Source of the DNA: Chitinophaga cymbidii
Lineage (GTDB): Bacteria; Bacteroidota; Bacteroidia; Chitinophagales; Chitinophagaceae
Assembly: GCF_007992715.1 (NCBI RefSeq)
Contig: NZ_BKAU01000002.1
Location: 868,001 to 932,000, forward strand
Direction of reading: 5' to 3'
Length of the DNA: 64,000 nt
This document shows, in pieces, positions 24,839-33,776 of this stretch (the first letter of the stretch is position 1; every line of letters begins with the position of its first letter). Below the pieces are notes generated by a model. The model saw only the letters and a program-made list of their open reading frames with translations, was not told the DNA's origin and did not search any database. A program made the position numbers and the translations under genes.

Positions 24839-24979
24839 ATGCCCTGCTTCCGTAGTAAAATGTTAAGATTCTGCAATAATTTGTCTATTTGCCAACGTAT
24901 TTCATCCGCGAAGATGAGTATCATTGTAAGATATATGTGATTACCCGTATGAAGTTCATATGAAAACAAATATCAGCAA

Positions 24980-27421
24980 ATGAAGAAACACATCGTTTGT
25001 ATCCTGTTCACTATGCTGGCAGGTCAGTTATCCGCGCAACAACAACCCCTGAAACTATGGTATAACCGGCCTTCCGGCGATGTCTGGGAGAACGCATTGC
25101 CGGTCGGCAACGGCCGGCTTGGCGCCATGGTATACGGGAATGTAAAGGAAGAGGTCATTCAGCTGAATGAAGCAACGGTGTGGACCGGCAGCCCGAACCG
25201 CAACGATAATCCCGATGCGCTGGCTGCGCTGCCGGAGATAAGAAAGCTGGTATTTGAAGGAAAGCAGAAGGAAGCGCAGGAACTGGCGGCGAAAAAGATG
25301 GAAGCGAAATCCCACGGGCAAATGTACCAGCCTGTCGGCAGCCTGCATATCTTTTTCCCGGAGCACAAAGAGCACAAAGATTATTACCGCGAACTGGACA
25401 TAGAAAAAGCGATCGCCACCACTACTTACACGGCTAACGGTATCAGATATACGCGCGAAGTATTCGCTTCCGTACCGGCGCAGGCGATCGTCATCAGGCT
25501 TACCAGCTCAAAGCCCGGCGGGCTTTCGTTCGACGCGGCCTTTTCCTCTCCGCAAAAGAACGCGGTCATCACCACCGGCGCAAACGAGTTGCTCATCAAA
25601 GGCATTACGGAAGGGCATGAAGGGGTAGAAGGCAAAGTAGTATTCAACGGCATCACGAGGATCAGAACAACGGGCGGCAGCATGCGCCGCGGTGATACGG
25701 CCATTCATATCAGCAAAGCCACCAGCGCCGACATTTGCATATCCATCGCTACGAACTATGTGAACTACCGGGATATCAGCGCTGATGCGCAACAACGCGC
25801 GGCGGACCATCTGGCGGGCGCATGGAAAAAGTCATACGCACAATTGAAGCAGGAACATATAACGGCATACCAGCGCTATTTTAACCGGGTGAAAATAGAC
25901 CTCGGCACAACGGATGCGGCCAAAGCGCCGACAGATGAACGGCTGCGGAATTTTTCGGTGGATAACGATCCGCAGTTCGTGTCATTATATTTTCAGTATG
26001 GCCGCTACCTGCTGATCTCCTGCTCGCAGCCCGGCGGGCAGCCCGCCAATCTGCAGGGCATCTGGAACGGCAGCATGCGCCCGCCGTGGGACAGCAAGTA
26101 CACCATCAACATCAATACCGAAATGAATTACTGGCCCGCCGAGAAAGATAATCTTTCCGAAATGCACGAGCCGCTCATCCAGATGGTGAAGGAACTGTCC
26201 GTCACCGGGCAGGAAACCGCCCGCGTGATGTACGGGGCGAGAGGCTGGCTGGCGCATCACAATACAGATTTGTGGCGGATCACCGGGCCGGTGGATGCGA
26301 TCTTCTGGGGCGTGTGGTGCATGGGCGGCGCCTGGCTGAGCCAGCATTTGTGGGAGCGCTACCTGTACAACGGCGATAAAAAATACCTCGCGGACATTTA
26401 CCCGGTGCTGAAGGGCGCGGCGATGTTTTTTGTAGACGACCTGGTGGAGGAACCTTCGCATCAATGGCTCGTTATCAACCCCGGCACCTCGCCGGAGAAC
26501 GCGCCGAAAACAAGGCCCGGCGTTTCCTTCGACGCTGGCTGCACGATGGACAACCAGATCGTGTTCGACATGCTGAGCGTGACCATCGCGGCGGCGGAAA
26601 TACTCGGGAAAGACCCGCTGTTCACAGACACCCTCAAAGCCGTACGCAACCGCCTTCCCCCCATGCAGATAGGACAGTACGGCCAGTTGCAGGAGTGGCT
26701 GGAAGACCTGGACGATCCGGAAGACAAGCACCGCCATATCTCCCATCTCTACGGACTATTCCCTTCCTCACAGATATCTCCCTACCGCCATCCGGAACTG
26801 TTCAACGCGGCAAAAACAACCCTGCTGCAACGCGGCGACGTATCCACCGGCTGGAGCATGGGATGGAAAGTAAACTGGTGGGCGCGCCTGTTCAACGGTG
26901 AACGCGCCCTCAAGCTGATATCGGACCAGCTGAGCCCCGTGGGCACCAAAGGCGGTGGCGGCACTTATAACAACCTCTTCGATGCGCACGCCCCTTTCCA
27001 GATAGACGGGAACTTCGGCTGCACTTCGGGGATTACCGAAATGCTGATGCAGAGCCACGACGGCGCCATTCACCTGCTGCCCGCCCTGCCCGCCGCATGG
27101 AAGAACGGCAGCATTAAAGGGCTGCGCGCCCGCGGAGGCTTCGAGATCGTGGAGTTGGCATGGAAAAACGGGAAAGTGGAGAAGCTGGTCATCCGCTCAA
27201 CCCTCGGCGGCAACTGCCGCATCCGCGTTGCCAATGCGCTGCAATCACCGGCATTGCAGCCCGCCAATGGAGAAAATCCAAATCTGTTCTTCCACATTAT
27301 CAACATAAAAGAACCGCTGGTATCTCCCAAAGCGAAAGCGGACAAGTCCGCCCCGGCGCCTACCATGCTGTTCGACCTGCTAACGGCGGCGGGAAAAACT
27401 TATACGTTGACAAAGCAGTAA
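24980..27421 (+). CDS. Glycoside hydrolase family 95 alpha-L-fucosidase
   Basis: An 813-residue secreted enzyme with signal peptide (1-19, ending LSAQ). The N-terminal beta-domain shows the GH95 start [28 protein letters not shown]. The (alpha/alpha)6 catalytic barrel has [21 protein letters not shown], the asparagines of [10 protein letters not shown], and the likely catalytic acid Glu572 in [19 protein letters not shown]. It also has [14 protein letters not shown] and [10 protein letters not shown]95 inverts alpha-1,2-fucosyl linkages (some members act on alpha-L-galactosides). It probably acts in the periplasm or at the surface on glycans imported by the upstream SusCD pair, releasing fucose for an FHS permease. 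A terminator precedes it. Confidence 0.94.
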   Translation: MKKHIVCILFTMLAGQLSAQQQPLKLWYNRPSGDVWENALPVGNGRLGAMVYGNVKEEVIQLNEATVWTGSPNRNDNPDALAALPEIRKLVFEGKQKEAQELAAKKMEAKSHGQMYQPVGSLHIFFPEHKEHKDYYRELDIEKAIATTTYTANGIRYTREVFASVPAQAIVIRLTSSKPGGLSFDAAFSSPQKNAVITTGANELLIKGITEGHEGVEGKVVFNGITRIRTTGGSMRRGDTAIHISKATSADICISIATNYVNYRDISADAQQRAADHLAGAWKKSYAQLKQEHITAYQRYFNRVKIDLGTTDAAKAPTDERLRNFSVDNDPQFVSLYFQYGRYLLISCSQPGGQPANLQGIWNGSMRPPWDSKYTININTEMNYWPAEKDNLSEMHEPLIQMVKELSVTGQETARVMYGARGWLAHHNTDLWRITGPVDAIFWGVWCMGGAWLSQHLWERYLYNGDKKYLADIYPVLKGAAMFFVDDLVEEPSHQWLVINPGTSPENAPKTRPGVSFDAGCTMDNQIVFDMLSVTIAAAEILGKDPLFTDTLKAVRNRLPPMQIGQYGQLQEWLEDLDDPEDKHRHISHLYGLFPSSQISPYRHPELFNAAKTTLLQRGDVSTGWSMGWKVNWWARLFNGERALKLISDQLSPVGTKGGGGTYNNLFDAHAPFQIDGNFGCTSGITEMLMQSHDGAIHLLPALPAAWKNGSIKGLRARGGFEIVELAWKNGKVEKLVIRSTLGGNCRIRVANALQSPALQPANGENPNLFFHIINIKEPLVSPKAKADKSAPAPTMLFDLLTAAGKTYTLTKQ

Positions 27422-27454
27422 CAATTTGTTTTCTTTGTTGTCAAACACAAGATC

Positions 27455-28255
27455 ATGAAGCTCCGGACCCTGTTATTACTGCTTGGCTTTTCGCTCCCTG
27501 TTTTTGCGCAGGACACCGCCACCTATGCCCAAAAGAACAATGTTCCGTACCGCACCGGTGAACAGACGGATTACATGAAAGAACGCTGCCGGTTGGACGT
27601 GTACTACCCGGCGCATGCAAAAGGTGCTCCCGTGATCGTGTGGTTCCATGGCGGCGGCATTACCGGCGGCAGCAAAAGCATCCCGGCGGAGCTGAAGAAA
27701 CAGGGCGTGATCGTGATGGCCGCCAACTACCGCCTCAGCCCGAAAGTCACTTGTCCCGCTTACATCGAAGACGCGGCGGCAGCAGTGGCCTGGGCCTTTG
27801 AGAACGCGCGGCGCTATGGCGGCGACACCACGAAGATCTACGTGGCCGGCCACTCCGCGGGCGGTTACCTTGCTTCCATGATCGGGCTGGACAAACATTA
27901 CCTCGCCAAATATCATATCGACGCGAACCGCATTGCGGCGCTGTTCCCCTTCAGCGGGCATGCCATCACCCATTTCACCGTGCGGCAGGAAAGAGGCATT
28001 CCCGGCACACAGGCCATTGTAGACGAATATGCGCCCCTGTATCATGTTCGGGCGGACGCGCCGCCGCTGTACCTCTATACCGGCAACCGCGAGCTGGAAA
28101 TGCTCGGCCGCTATGAAGAAAACGCTTACCTCGCCAGGATGATGAAGCTCGCCGGCCATAAGCATACGTATCTGTACGAGATGGACGGATATAACCACGG
28201 GGATATGCCCAAACCTTCCTTTTACCTGATGCTGAAGGAGATCAAAAAGAAATAA
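27455..28255 (+). CDS. Secreted alpha/beta hydrolase (esterase/lipase family)
   Basis: A 266-residue protein with a signal peptide (1-19, ending PVFAQD). It has the oxyanion motif HGGG (65-68), the nucleophile Ser134 in AGHSAGG, and the likely catalytic His248 in GYNHGDMP; the acid residue is not certain. This HSL-like group includes carboxylesterases and carbohydrate acetylesterases. It starts 33 bp after the GH95 stop, so it may deacylate the same glycan substrate. No terminator separates the two, which suggests co-transcription. Confidence 0.87.
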   Translation: MKLRTLLLLLGFSLPVFAQDTATYAQKNNVPYRTGEQTDYMKERCRLDVYYPAHAKGAPVIVWFHGGGITGGSKSIPAELKKQGVIVMAANYRLSPKVTCPAYIEDAAAAVAWAFENARRYGGDTTKIYVAGHSAGGYLASMIGLDKHYLAKYHIDANRIAALFPFSGHAITHFTVRQERGIPGTQAIVDEYAPLYHVRADAPPLYLYTGNRELEMLGRYEENAYLARMMKLAGHKHTYLYEMDGYNHGDMPKPSFYLMLKEIKKK

Positions 28256-28376
28256 GCGGAAAATGTTAAAATACGATAGCGATTGGTCAAAATAGGCTCA
28301 CCGGATATCGGCCCTAATTTCGTACCTATGCAATATCCACAGTGAACTATGAAAGGACTTTAGCGCCTGGTATTCA

Positions 28377-28931
28377 ATGGACATCACACTGCTACAGGAA
28401 CAGATTGCCATTTCCCGGAATGAGGACGCTTACAAGCGGTTGTTCCTCCATTTCTATAAAGGGCTTGTTCGTTTTGCGGACACCTATGTGCGGCAAAGCG
28501 AAGTAGCGGAGGAGATCGTGTCAGACGCGATGCTCAAAGTATGGACCATGCAGGAATCCCTCCTGGGCGTCCGCAACCTCAAAGTGTACCTCTTCACGGC
28601 GGTGAAGAACGCCGCCATCAATTACCTCGTAAAGAACCGGAACTATACGACCTGGGACATCGACCATATCGCGCCCGAAACCTTTATTTCCCCCACCACG
28701 CCGGAAGATGAAGCCATCAGCCGCGAGCTGAAACATGATTTTGCCACGGCCGTCCGACAGCTGCCGCCCAAATGCCAGATGGTGTACAAGCTCGTGCGGG
28801 AAGACAGCTTTACTTACAAAGAAGTAGCCGCCATCATGGACATCTCCGAAAATACGGTGGACCGCCACCTGAACATTGCCATGCGCCGCCTGGCGGAAGT
28901 GCTGAAAACCCACCGCAGAAACATCCGGTAA
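28377..28931 (+). CDS. RNA polymerase ECF sigma factor (FecI-like), PUL 2
   Basis: A 184-residue sigma factor. Region 2 has RQSEVAEEIVSDAMLKVWTMQ and YLFTAVKNAAINYLVK; region 4 has QLPPKCQMVYKLVREDSFTYKEVAAIMDISENTVDRHL. It is followed by a FecR gene (29010) and a STN-bearing SusC gene (30298), the standard trans-envelope signalling set. The 121-bp gap upstream separates it from the PUL 1 esterase and shows no clear terminator. Confidence 0.93.
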   Translation: MDITLLQEQIAISRNEDAYKRLFLHFYKGLVRFADTYVRQSEVAEEIVSDAMLKVWTMQESLLGVRNLKVYLFTAVKNAAINYLVKNRNYTTWDIDHIAPETFISPTTPEDEAISRELKHDFATAVRQLPPKCQMVYKLVREDSFTYKEVAAIMDISENTVDRHLNIAMRRLAEVLKTHRRNIR

Positions 28932-29009
28932 AAAAAATTAAAAAATATTGAAAATGGATTGGGGAATTATGCCCCGGATATTGTCTTACCTATAATCACC
29001 CTTTGTGAA

Positions 29010-30083
29010 ATGCAGGAGCAACGCTTTTATTATTTAGTGCACCAGGTCTTGTCGGGAACCGCAACCGAGCCGGAAAAGGCCGAATTGCAGCGGCTTGCCG
29101 ATGAAGATGAGGAATTGCGGATATTATACCGGGAGATCTTCCCGGCAGTGGAGGAGGAGGATGATAATGCGGACGCCTTGCTGGCCTATACGGCGCATTA
29201 CACCCGGATGCAGATCGCGGGGCTCTTCGAGGAAACGCCGGTGGAGGAACCACAAAGCAGCAGATGGCGCCGGAGCAGCCTTTTGATCGCCGCCAGCGTA
29301 TTGGTAGTAGCAGCATTGGCGGGATGGTGGCTCTGGCCCGGCGGCAGCGTAAAGCGAACGGAGACAGCCAGCCGCGAAGTGAAAACGCCCAAGGGATCAC
29401 AGTCGTACCTGACGCTGCCGGACGGTACTGAAGTGTGGCTCAACGCCAACAGCAAGATCGTGTATGACGACAATTTCAACCAGTCGGACCGCCGCGTAAA
29501 ACTGACCGGCGAAGCATATTTCAAGGTAGCAGAAGACGAGAACAGGCCATTTATCATCCAGGCCGGAGGGCTGAAAGTAAAAGTCCTCGGCACCGTATTC
29601 AACGTCAGGTCCTACCCGGATGAATCCAACATTGAAACCACCCTGGTCAGCGGCTCCGTAGCGATCACGCTGGATGACCAGCCGGGGAACACCATCCAGC
29701 TGAAACCGGGCGAAAAGCTGAGCGTGCACAACAGGCTCCATGCGGATTACATCGCCACACGGCGTACGGCGGACAGCCTGGATACAGCCGTCACGCCGTT
29801 GCTGCTGCTGAGCAAAATGCGCGTAGACCCGTCTGACAGCACACTGATAGACGCGGCGTGGAAAGAAGGGAAGCTGATATTTGACGGGGAAGGTTTCGGG
29901 AAAGTAGCTTCCAAGATCGAGAAATGGTACAACGTAACGGTGGTGGTGGAAAATGAGCACCTCTACAGCGCCAGCTTCACCGGCGTTTTCGGGAAAAAGC
30001 CGCTCACAACGGTATTGAGCACATTACAGGCAACAGGTAAACTGACGTACCGCCAGGAGAATGACACGGTATACGTACGCTGA
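29010..30083 (+). CDS. FecR-type anti-sigma factor, PUL 2
   Basis: A 357-residue inner-membrane protein. The cytoplasmic anti-sigma part spans 1-86, with a membrane helix at about 89-109 (LLIAASVLVVAALAGWWLW). The periplasmic FecR domain has TPKGSQSYLTLPDGTEVWLNA and LTGEAYFKVAEDENRPFIIQ, and a DUF4974-like C-terminus has ASKIEKWYNVTVVVEN. I chose the ATG at 29010 (MQEQRFYYLVHQ); the longer in-frame start at 28959 is a TTG with unrelated residues. It should hold the sigma factor at 28377 until SusC signals. Confidence 0.93.
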   Translation: MQEQRFYYLVHQVLSGTATEPEKAELQRLADEDEELRILYREIFPAVEEEDDNADALLAYTAHYTRMQIAGLFEETPVEEPQSSRWRRSSLLIAASVLVVAALAGWWLWPGGSVKRTETASREVKTPKGSQSYLTLPDGTEVWLNANSKIVYDDNFNQSDRRVKLTGEAYFKVAEDENRPFIIQAGGLKVKVLGTVFNVRSYPDESNIETTLVSGSVAITLDDQPGNTIQLKPGEKLSVHNRLHADYIATRRTADSLDTAVTPLLLLSKMRVDPSDSTLIDAAWKEGKLIFDGEGFGKVASKIEKWYNVTVVVENEHLYSASFTGVFGKKPLTTVLSTLQATGKLTYRQENDTVYVR

Positions 30084-30190
30084 CAACGAGATCAACTGAT
30101 ATACATTTCGCTAAACTAAACTAATCTCACGTTACCACATGAATCGAACAACAACACAAGCAACAATCAACTAAAATCAGCCAAAAGGAA

Positions 30191-30212
30191 GGAGAATGTT
30201 GACGCATTCTCC
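30191..30212 (+). ncRNA. Leader hairpin between fecR and susC, PUL 2
   Basis: A perfect 8-bp stem GGAGAATG / CATTCTCC with loop TTGACG, extendable by GGAA/TTCC across a one-base bulge. It matches the PUL 1 hairpin at 18274-18297: same length and loop core, with two base-pair swaps that keep pairing (G-C to A-T and A-T to G-C). It lies 85 nt before the susC ATG. Confidence 0.55.
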
Positions 30213-30238
30213 GTTCCTGCGGTAATGCTAAACGTAAC

Positions 30239-30276
30239 GGCTTTCCCCGTAGTAAAGGGAAGGGGAAGCCATTTTT
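30239..30276 (+). terminator. Terminator-like hairpin just before susC of PUL 2 (candidate attenuator)
   Basis: A stem GGCTT(T)CCCC / GGGGAAGCC, 9 bp with one bulged T, is followed by ATTTTTACA. It ends 21 nt before the susC ATG, leaving no room for a promoter in between, so read-through must be needed for SusC expression from upstream. A competing pairing TTCCC/GGGAA exists inside the same stretch. PUL 1 has no counterpart at the same place. Confidence 0.5.
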
Positions 30277-30297
30277 ACACAACCTAACACCAAAAGT

Positions 30298-33200
30298 ATG
30301 AAAAAATTGAGACTAGCCCCGGCACCGCGGCCCGGGTCGCCTGTCATTCCACTTGTCAAGCTCCTGCTCATGATGAAATTGACTGCCATTATTATCTGTA
30401 TGTGCTCCATACAATCCTTTGCCCTGTCCGGGTACGCGCAGGAAACAGTCTCGCTCAACCTGAAACAGACTTCCCTGAAGAAAGTGCTGAAGGCCATCGA
30501 GCGGCAGACTTCCATCCATTTTGTGTATAACGATGAAATGCTGCAGGGCGAAGCGCCGGTAGACGTATCGGTGAAGGACAAGGCCTGGACGGAAACGGTC
30601 AGCCAGCTGCTGAAAAACACCAGCCTTAGTTACAAGCAGGTGGATGACAACCTGGTAGTGATCACTTACGCCAGATCGGCCGTATACCAGACCGCAGTGC
30701 GCGGAAAAGTGCAGAGCAGCGCGGGGCAGCCGCTGCCGGGCGTGACCGTGCTCGAAAAAGGTACGACCAACGGCACCACCACCAATGAGGAAGGCGTTTT
30801 CTCGCTCAATGTGAAGAATGATTCGGCGGTGATCGTTTTTAAATATATCGGCTTTGCCACGCGGGAAATGGTAGCTTCCGCCGTGTCCGGCACCATTGTG
30901 CTGCAGGAGGACAACACGGCGCTGAATGAAGTAGTGGTGGTGGGATACGGCACCCAGAAAGCCGCGAACCTCACCGGCGCGGTGGGTACTGTTTCCGCCA
31001 AAACACTGGAAAGCCGGCCGCTGGTGAACCTCGCGCAGGGCCTGCAGGGCACGATGCCGGGTTTGAATATTTCGATGGGGAACGGCGCCCCAGGGCAGGG
31101 CGCTTCGTTTAACCTTCGGGGTATCACAAGCCTGAATGATGAGGGCCCCGTTTCCGGCAGCCCGCTGGTGCTGGTAGACGGTGTGGTGATGGACCCCAAC
31201 CTCATCAACCCCGATGATGTGGAAAGCGTAACCGTACTGAAAGACGCCGCTTCCGCCGCTATATACGGCGGCAGGGCCGCCTTCGGCGTGATACTGATCA
31301 CCACCAAAAGCGGCAAAACGGGCAAGATCAACATCAGCTATTCCGGCAACTACACCATCTCCCGCCCGACACGCCTGCCCGAATACCTCGGCGGCTCCGA
31401 ATACATCAACATGTTCCGCGATGCCGTGCGCAGGGCCGGCGGCAACAGTTACAACTACACCGATCAGGATTCCATCCTCGCGGCAAAATACCAGGCAGAC
31501 CCTGCCAACAATTCACCGGTGTACGTTGATCCTGACCGCCCCAGCCGCTACCGTTATGTAGGTAATACGGACTGGATCGACGTGTTGTATCCCGGTTATC
31601 AACCGCAGCAGCAACATAATATTTCATTGTCCGGCGGAGAAGGCAAGACCACCTACGCCGCCAGCCTCGGATATTTCAACCAGGAAGGTCTGCTGAAAGA
31701 AGCCGACCAGGATTACCGCCGCTACAACGCCACACTGCGGCTGATGAACAAAACAACGGACTGGCTCGACCTGAATTTCAAGGCAAGCCTGAACCGCACC
31801 ACGTTGAACACGCCCAACGGCACGCAGTTCGTGGATGGAACCTCCGAAACATGGTCATTCATCCCCACCGACCTTACGCCGCTGATGCCTGTAATGCACC
31901 CGGACGGCAACTTTTCCGGCCAGGGTAATTATACGAACATGATCGCGCTGATGAAGCTGAACGGCCGCCAGAAATATGACATCAATGATATCTGGCTGAC
32001 AGGCGGATTTGTGATCAAGCCGGTAAAGAACGTGCGCATCGTTACGGATTATACCTGGAACGGTTATTTCTACAACAAAACGCAGCATTATAAAGCATTC
32101 AATGAATATGGTGTGGATGGCGTGCTGCTCGGCACTTATCCCTGGACAACGCCCAGCCGTCTTTATCAGACCAACAGCAGCGACAGCTATTACGCGCTGA
32201 ATGCCTACGCGGAATACGAAAATACGTTCGCCAGCAAGCACTACCTGAAAGCGATGATCGGCTATAACGAAGAGCTGAAGCAGAACAGGAGTTTCGGCGT
32301 AACGGCCCGCAACCTCATCGACCCCACCATGCCGAGCCTCGTTCCGAATAACGACAAGAACCCGCTGTTGTCCGCCTCACAGGGCGAATGGGCGGTCAGC
32401 GGCTCTTTCTTCCGTTTGAATTATATCTATGCGGATAAATACCTGCTGGAAGTGAATGGCCGGTATGATGGTACATCGCGCTTCCGCCGGGGCAACCGCT
32501 ACCTGTTTGCGCCCTCCGTATCCGCGGGCTGGCGCGTTTCGCAGGAGAAATTCTTTGCGCCGCTCACGGATTATATCAATGATCTCAAGATCAGGGGATC
32601 TTACGGTACGCTCGGCAACCAGCTGACCACCACCAATTATCCCTACATTGCTACGATGCCGGTAGGGCAAAGCGGTTACGTGTTCAACGACAACCTGACC
32701 AGTCCCACGGTAAGCGCGCCTTCACTGGTGAACCCGCAGTTTACCTGGGAAAAGGTGACCACGCGGAACATCGGTATAGACGCCACTTTCCTGAAAAACA
32801 GGCTGGGACTGACGTTTGATAAATACACGAGAGAAACGAAAGACATGCTCTGGCGCTCCGCCGCATTGCCCGGCATTATCGGTGTAGACCCGCCGCAAAG
32901 CAATTCCATCGATCTGAAAACCGACGGATGGGAGCTGTCACTCACCTGGCGAGATAATCTCGCCAGCGGTTTCAGCTATAACGTGGGTTTGAATGTGGCC
33001 GACTACACGGCGAAGATCTCGAAGTATGATCTCAATCCCACCGGCATCCTGGCTGATTATTACCTGGGCAAGACGCTGAACGAAGTGTGGGGATATACTA
33101 CCGCCGGATACTTCCAGTCCGCCGACGAAGTGACGAAGTCCGCTTCGCAGCGCGGTATCTGGGGCGGCGCCTGGCTGCCGGGAGATATCCGTTATGTGGA

Positions 33201-33750
33201 TCTGAACGGTGATGGCAATATTTCTCCGGGCGATAATACCTTGTCCAACCCCGGCGACCGCCGCGTGATCGGCAACACCACGCCGCGTTACCAGTTCGGC
33301 CTGAACCTCGGTGCGGAATACAAGGGCTTTGACGCTACCATCTTCTTCCAGGGAACGGCGAAGCGCGATTACTGGCTGGGAGGCGCGTATTTCTGGGGTT
33401 TTGTAGATGAATGGTCCGTGCCCCTGAAGTACCACCTCGATACCTGGACGCCGGAGAACCCGGACGCTTATTATCCCGTGAACAAGATCGGCGCATGGTA
33501 CAACCAGCAAACACAGACCAAATACAAACAGAACGCCGCCTATGCACGCCTGAAGCAGGCCACGATCGGATATTCCCTGCCGCAGTCTTTGCTGTCGAAA
33601 GCGAAGGTCAGCCGGGCGAGGGTGTATGTAACCGGACAAAACCTGTTCGTTATCACCGATCTGCACAAAGCGTTTGATCCCGAGCTGCTGGGTGTGCAAA
33701 CCTATCCGTTAAGCCGCTCTTTTGCTTTTGGCTTGCAGGTAGGTTTATAA
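30298..33750 (+). CDS. SusC-type TonB-dependent outer-membrane transporter with STN domain, PUL 2
   Basis: An 1150-residue outer-membrane importer. The signal region (about 1-47, ending ALSGYAQ) is followed by an STN domain (about 50-123), a carboxypeptidase-regulatory-like domain (133-203), the motif LNEVVVVGYGTQ, a plug with DVESVTVLKDAASAAIYGGRAAFGVILITTK, and a barrel ending PLSRSFAFGLQVGL. The STN domain and the upstream FecI/FecR pair indicate substrate-induced surface signalling. No carbohydrate-active enzyme lies in this cluster, so the cargo cannot be inferred. Confidence 0.95.
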   Translation: MKKLRLAPAPRPGSPVIPLVKLLLMMKLTAIIICMCSIQSFALSGYAQETVSLNLKQTSLKKVLKAIERQTSIHFVYNDEMLQGEAPVDVSVKDKAWTETVSQLLKNTSLSYKQVDDNLVVITYARSAVYQTAVRGKVQSSAGQPLPGVTVLEKGTTNGTTTNEEGVFSLNVKNDSAVIVFKYIGFATREMVASAVSGTIVLQEDNTALNEVVVVGYGTQKAANLTGAVGTVSAKTLESRPLVNLAQGLQGTMPGLNISMGNGAPGQGASFNLRGITSLNDEGPVSGSPLVLVDGVVMDPNLINPDDVESVTVLKDAASAAIYGGRAAFGVILITTKSGKTGKINISYSGNYTISRPTRLPEYLGGSEYINMFRDAVRRAGGNSYNYTDQDSILAAKYQADPANNSPVYVDPDRPSRYRYVGNTDWIDVLYPGYQPQQQHNISLSGGEGKTTYAASLGYFNQEGLLKEADQDYRRYNATLRLMNKTTDWLDLNFKASLNRTTLNTPNGTQFVDGTSETWSFIPTDLTPLMPVMHPDGNFSGQGNYTNMIALMKLNGRQKYDINDIWLTGGFVIKPVKNVRIVTDYTWNGYFYNKTQHYKAFNEYGVDGVLLGTYPWTTPSRLYQTNSSDSYYALNAYAEYENTFASKHYLKAMIGYNEELKQNRSFGVTARNLIDPTMPSLVPNNDKNPLLSASQGEWAVSGSFFRLNYIYADKYLLEVNGRYDGTSRFRRGNRYLFAPSVSAGWRVSQEKFFAPLTDYINDLKIRGSYGTLGNQLTTTNYPYIATMPVGQSGYVFNDNLTSPTVSAPSLVNPQFTWEKVTTRNIGIDATFLKNRLGLTFDKYTRETKDMLWRSAALPGIIGVDPPQSNSIDLKTDGWELSLTWRDNLASGFSYNVGLNVADYTAKISKYDLNPTGILADYYLGKTLNEVWGYTTAGYFQSADEVTKSASQRGIWGGAWLPGDIRYVDLNGDGNISPGDNTLSNPGDRRVIGNTTPRYQFGLNLGAEYKGFDATIFFQGTAKRDYWLGGAYFWGFVDEWSVPLKYHLDTWTPENPDAYYPVNKIGAWYNQQTQTKYKQNAAYARLKQATIGYSLPQSLLSKAKVSRARVYVTGQNLFVITDLHKAFDPELLGVQTYPLSRSFAFGLQVGL

Positions 33751-33776
33751 TTCTGTTCATTTCAAATTCGACTATC

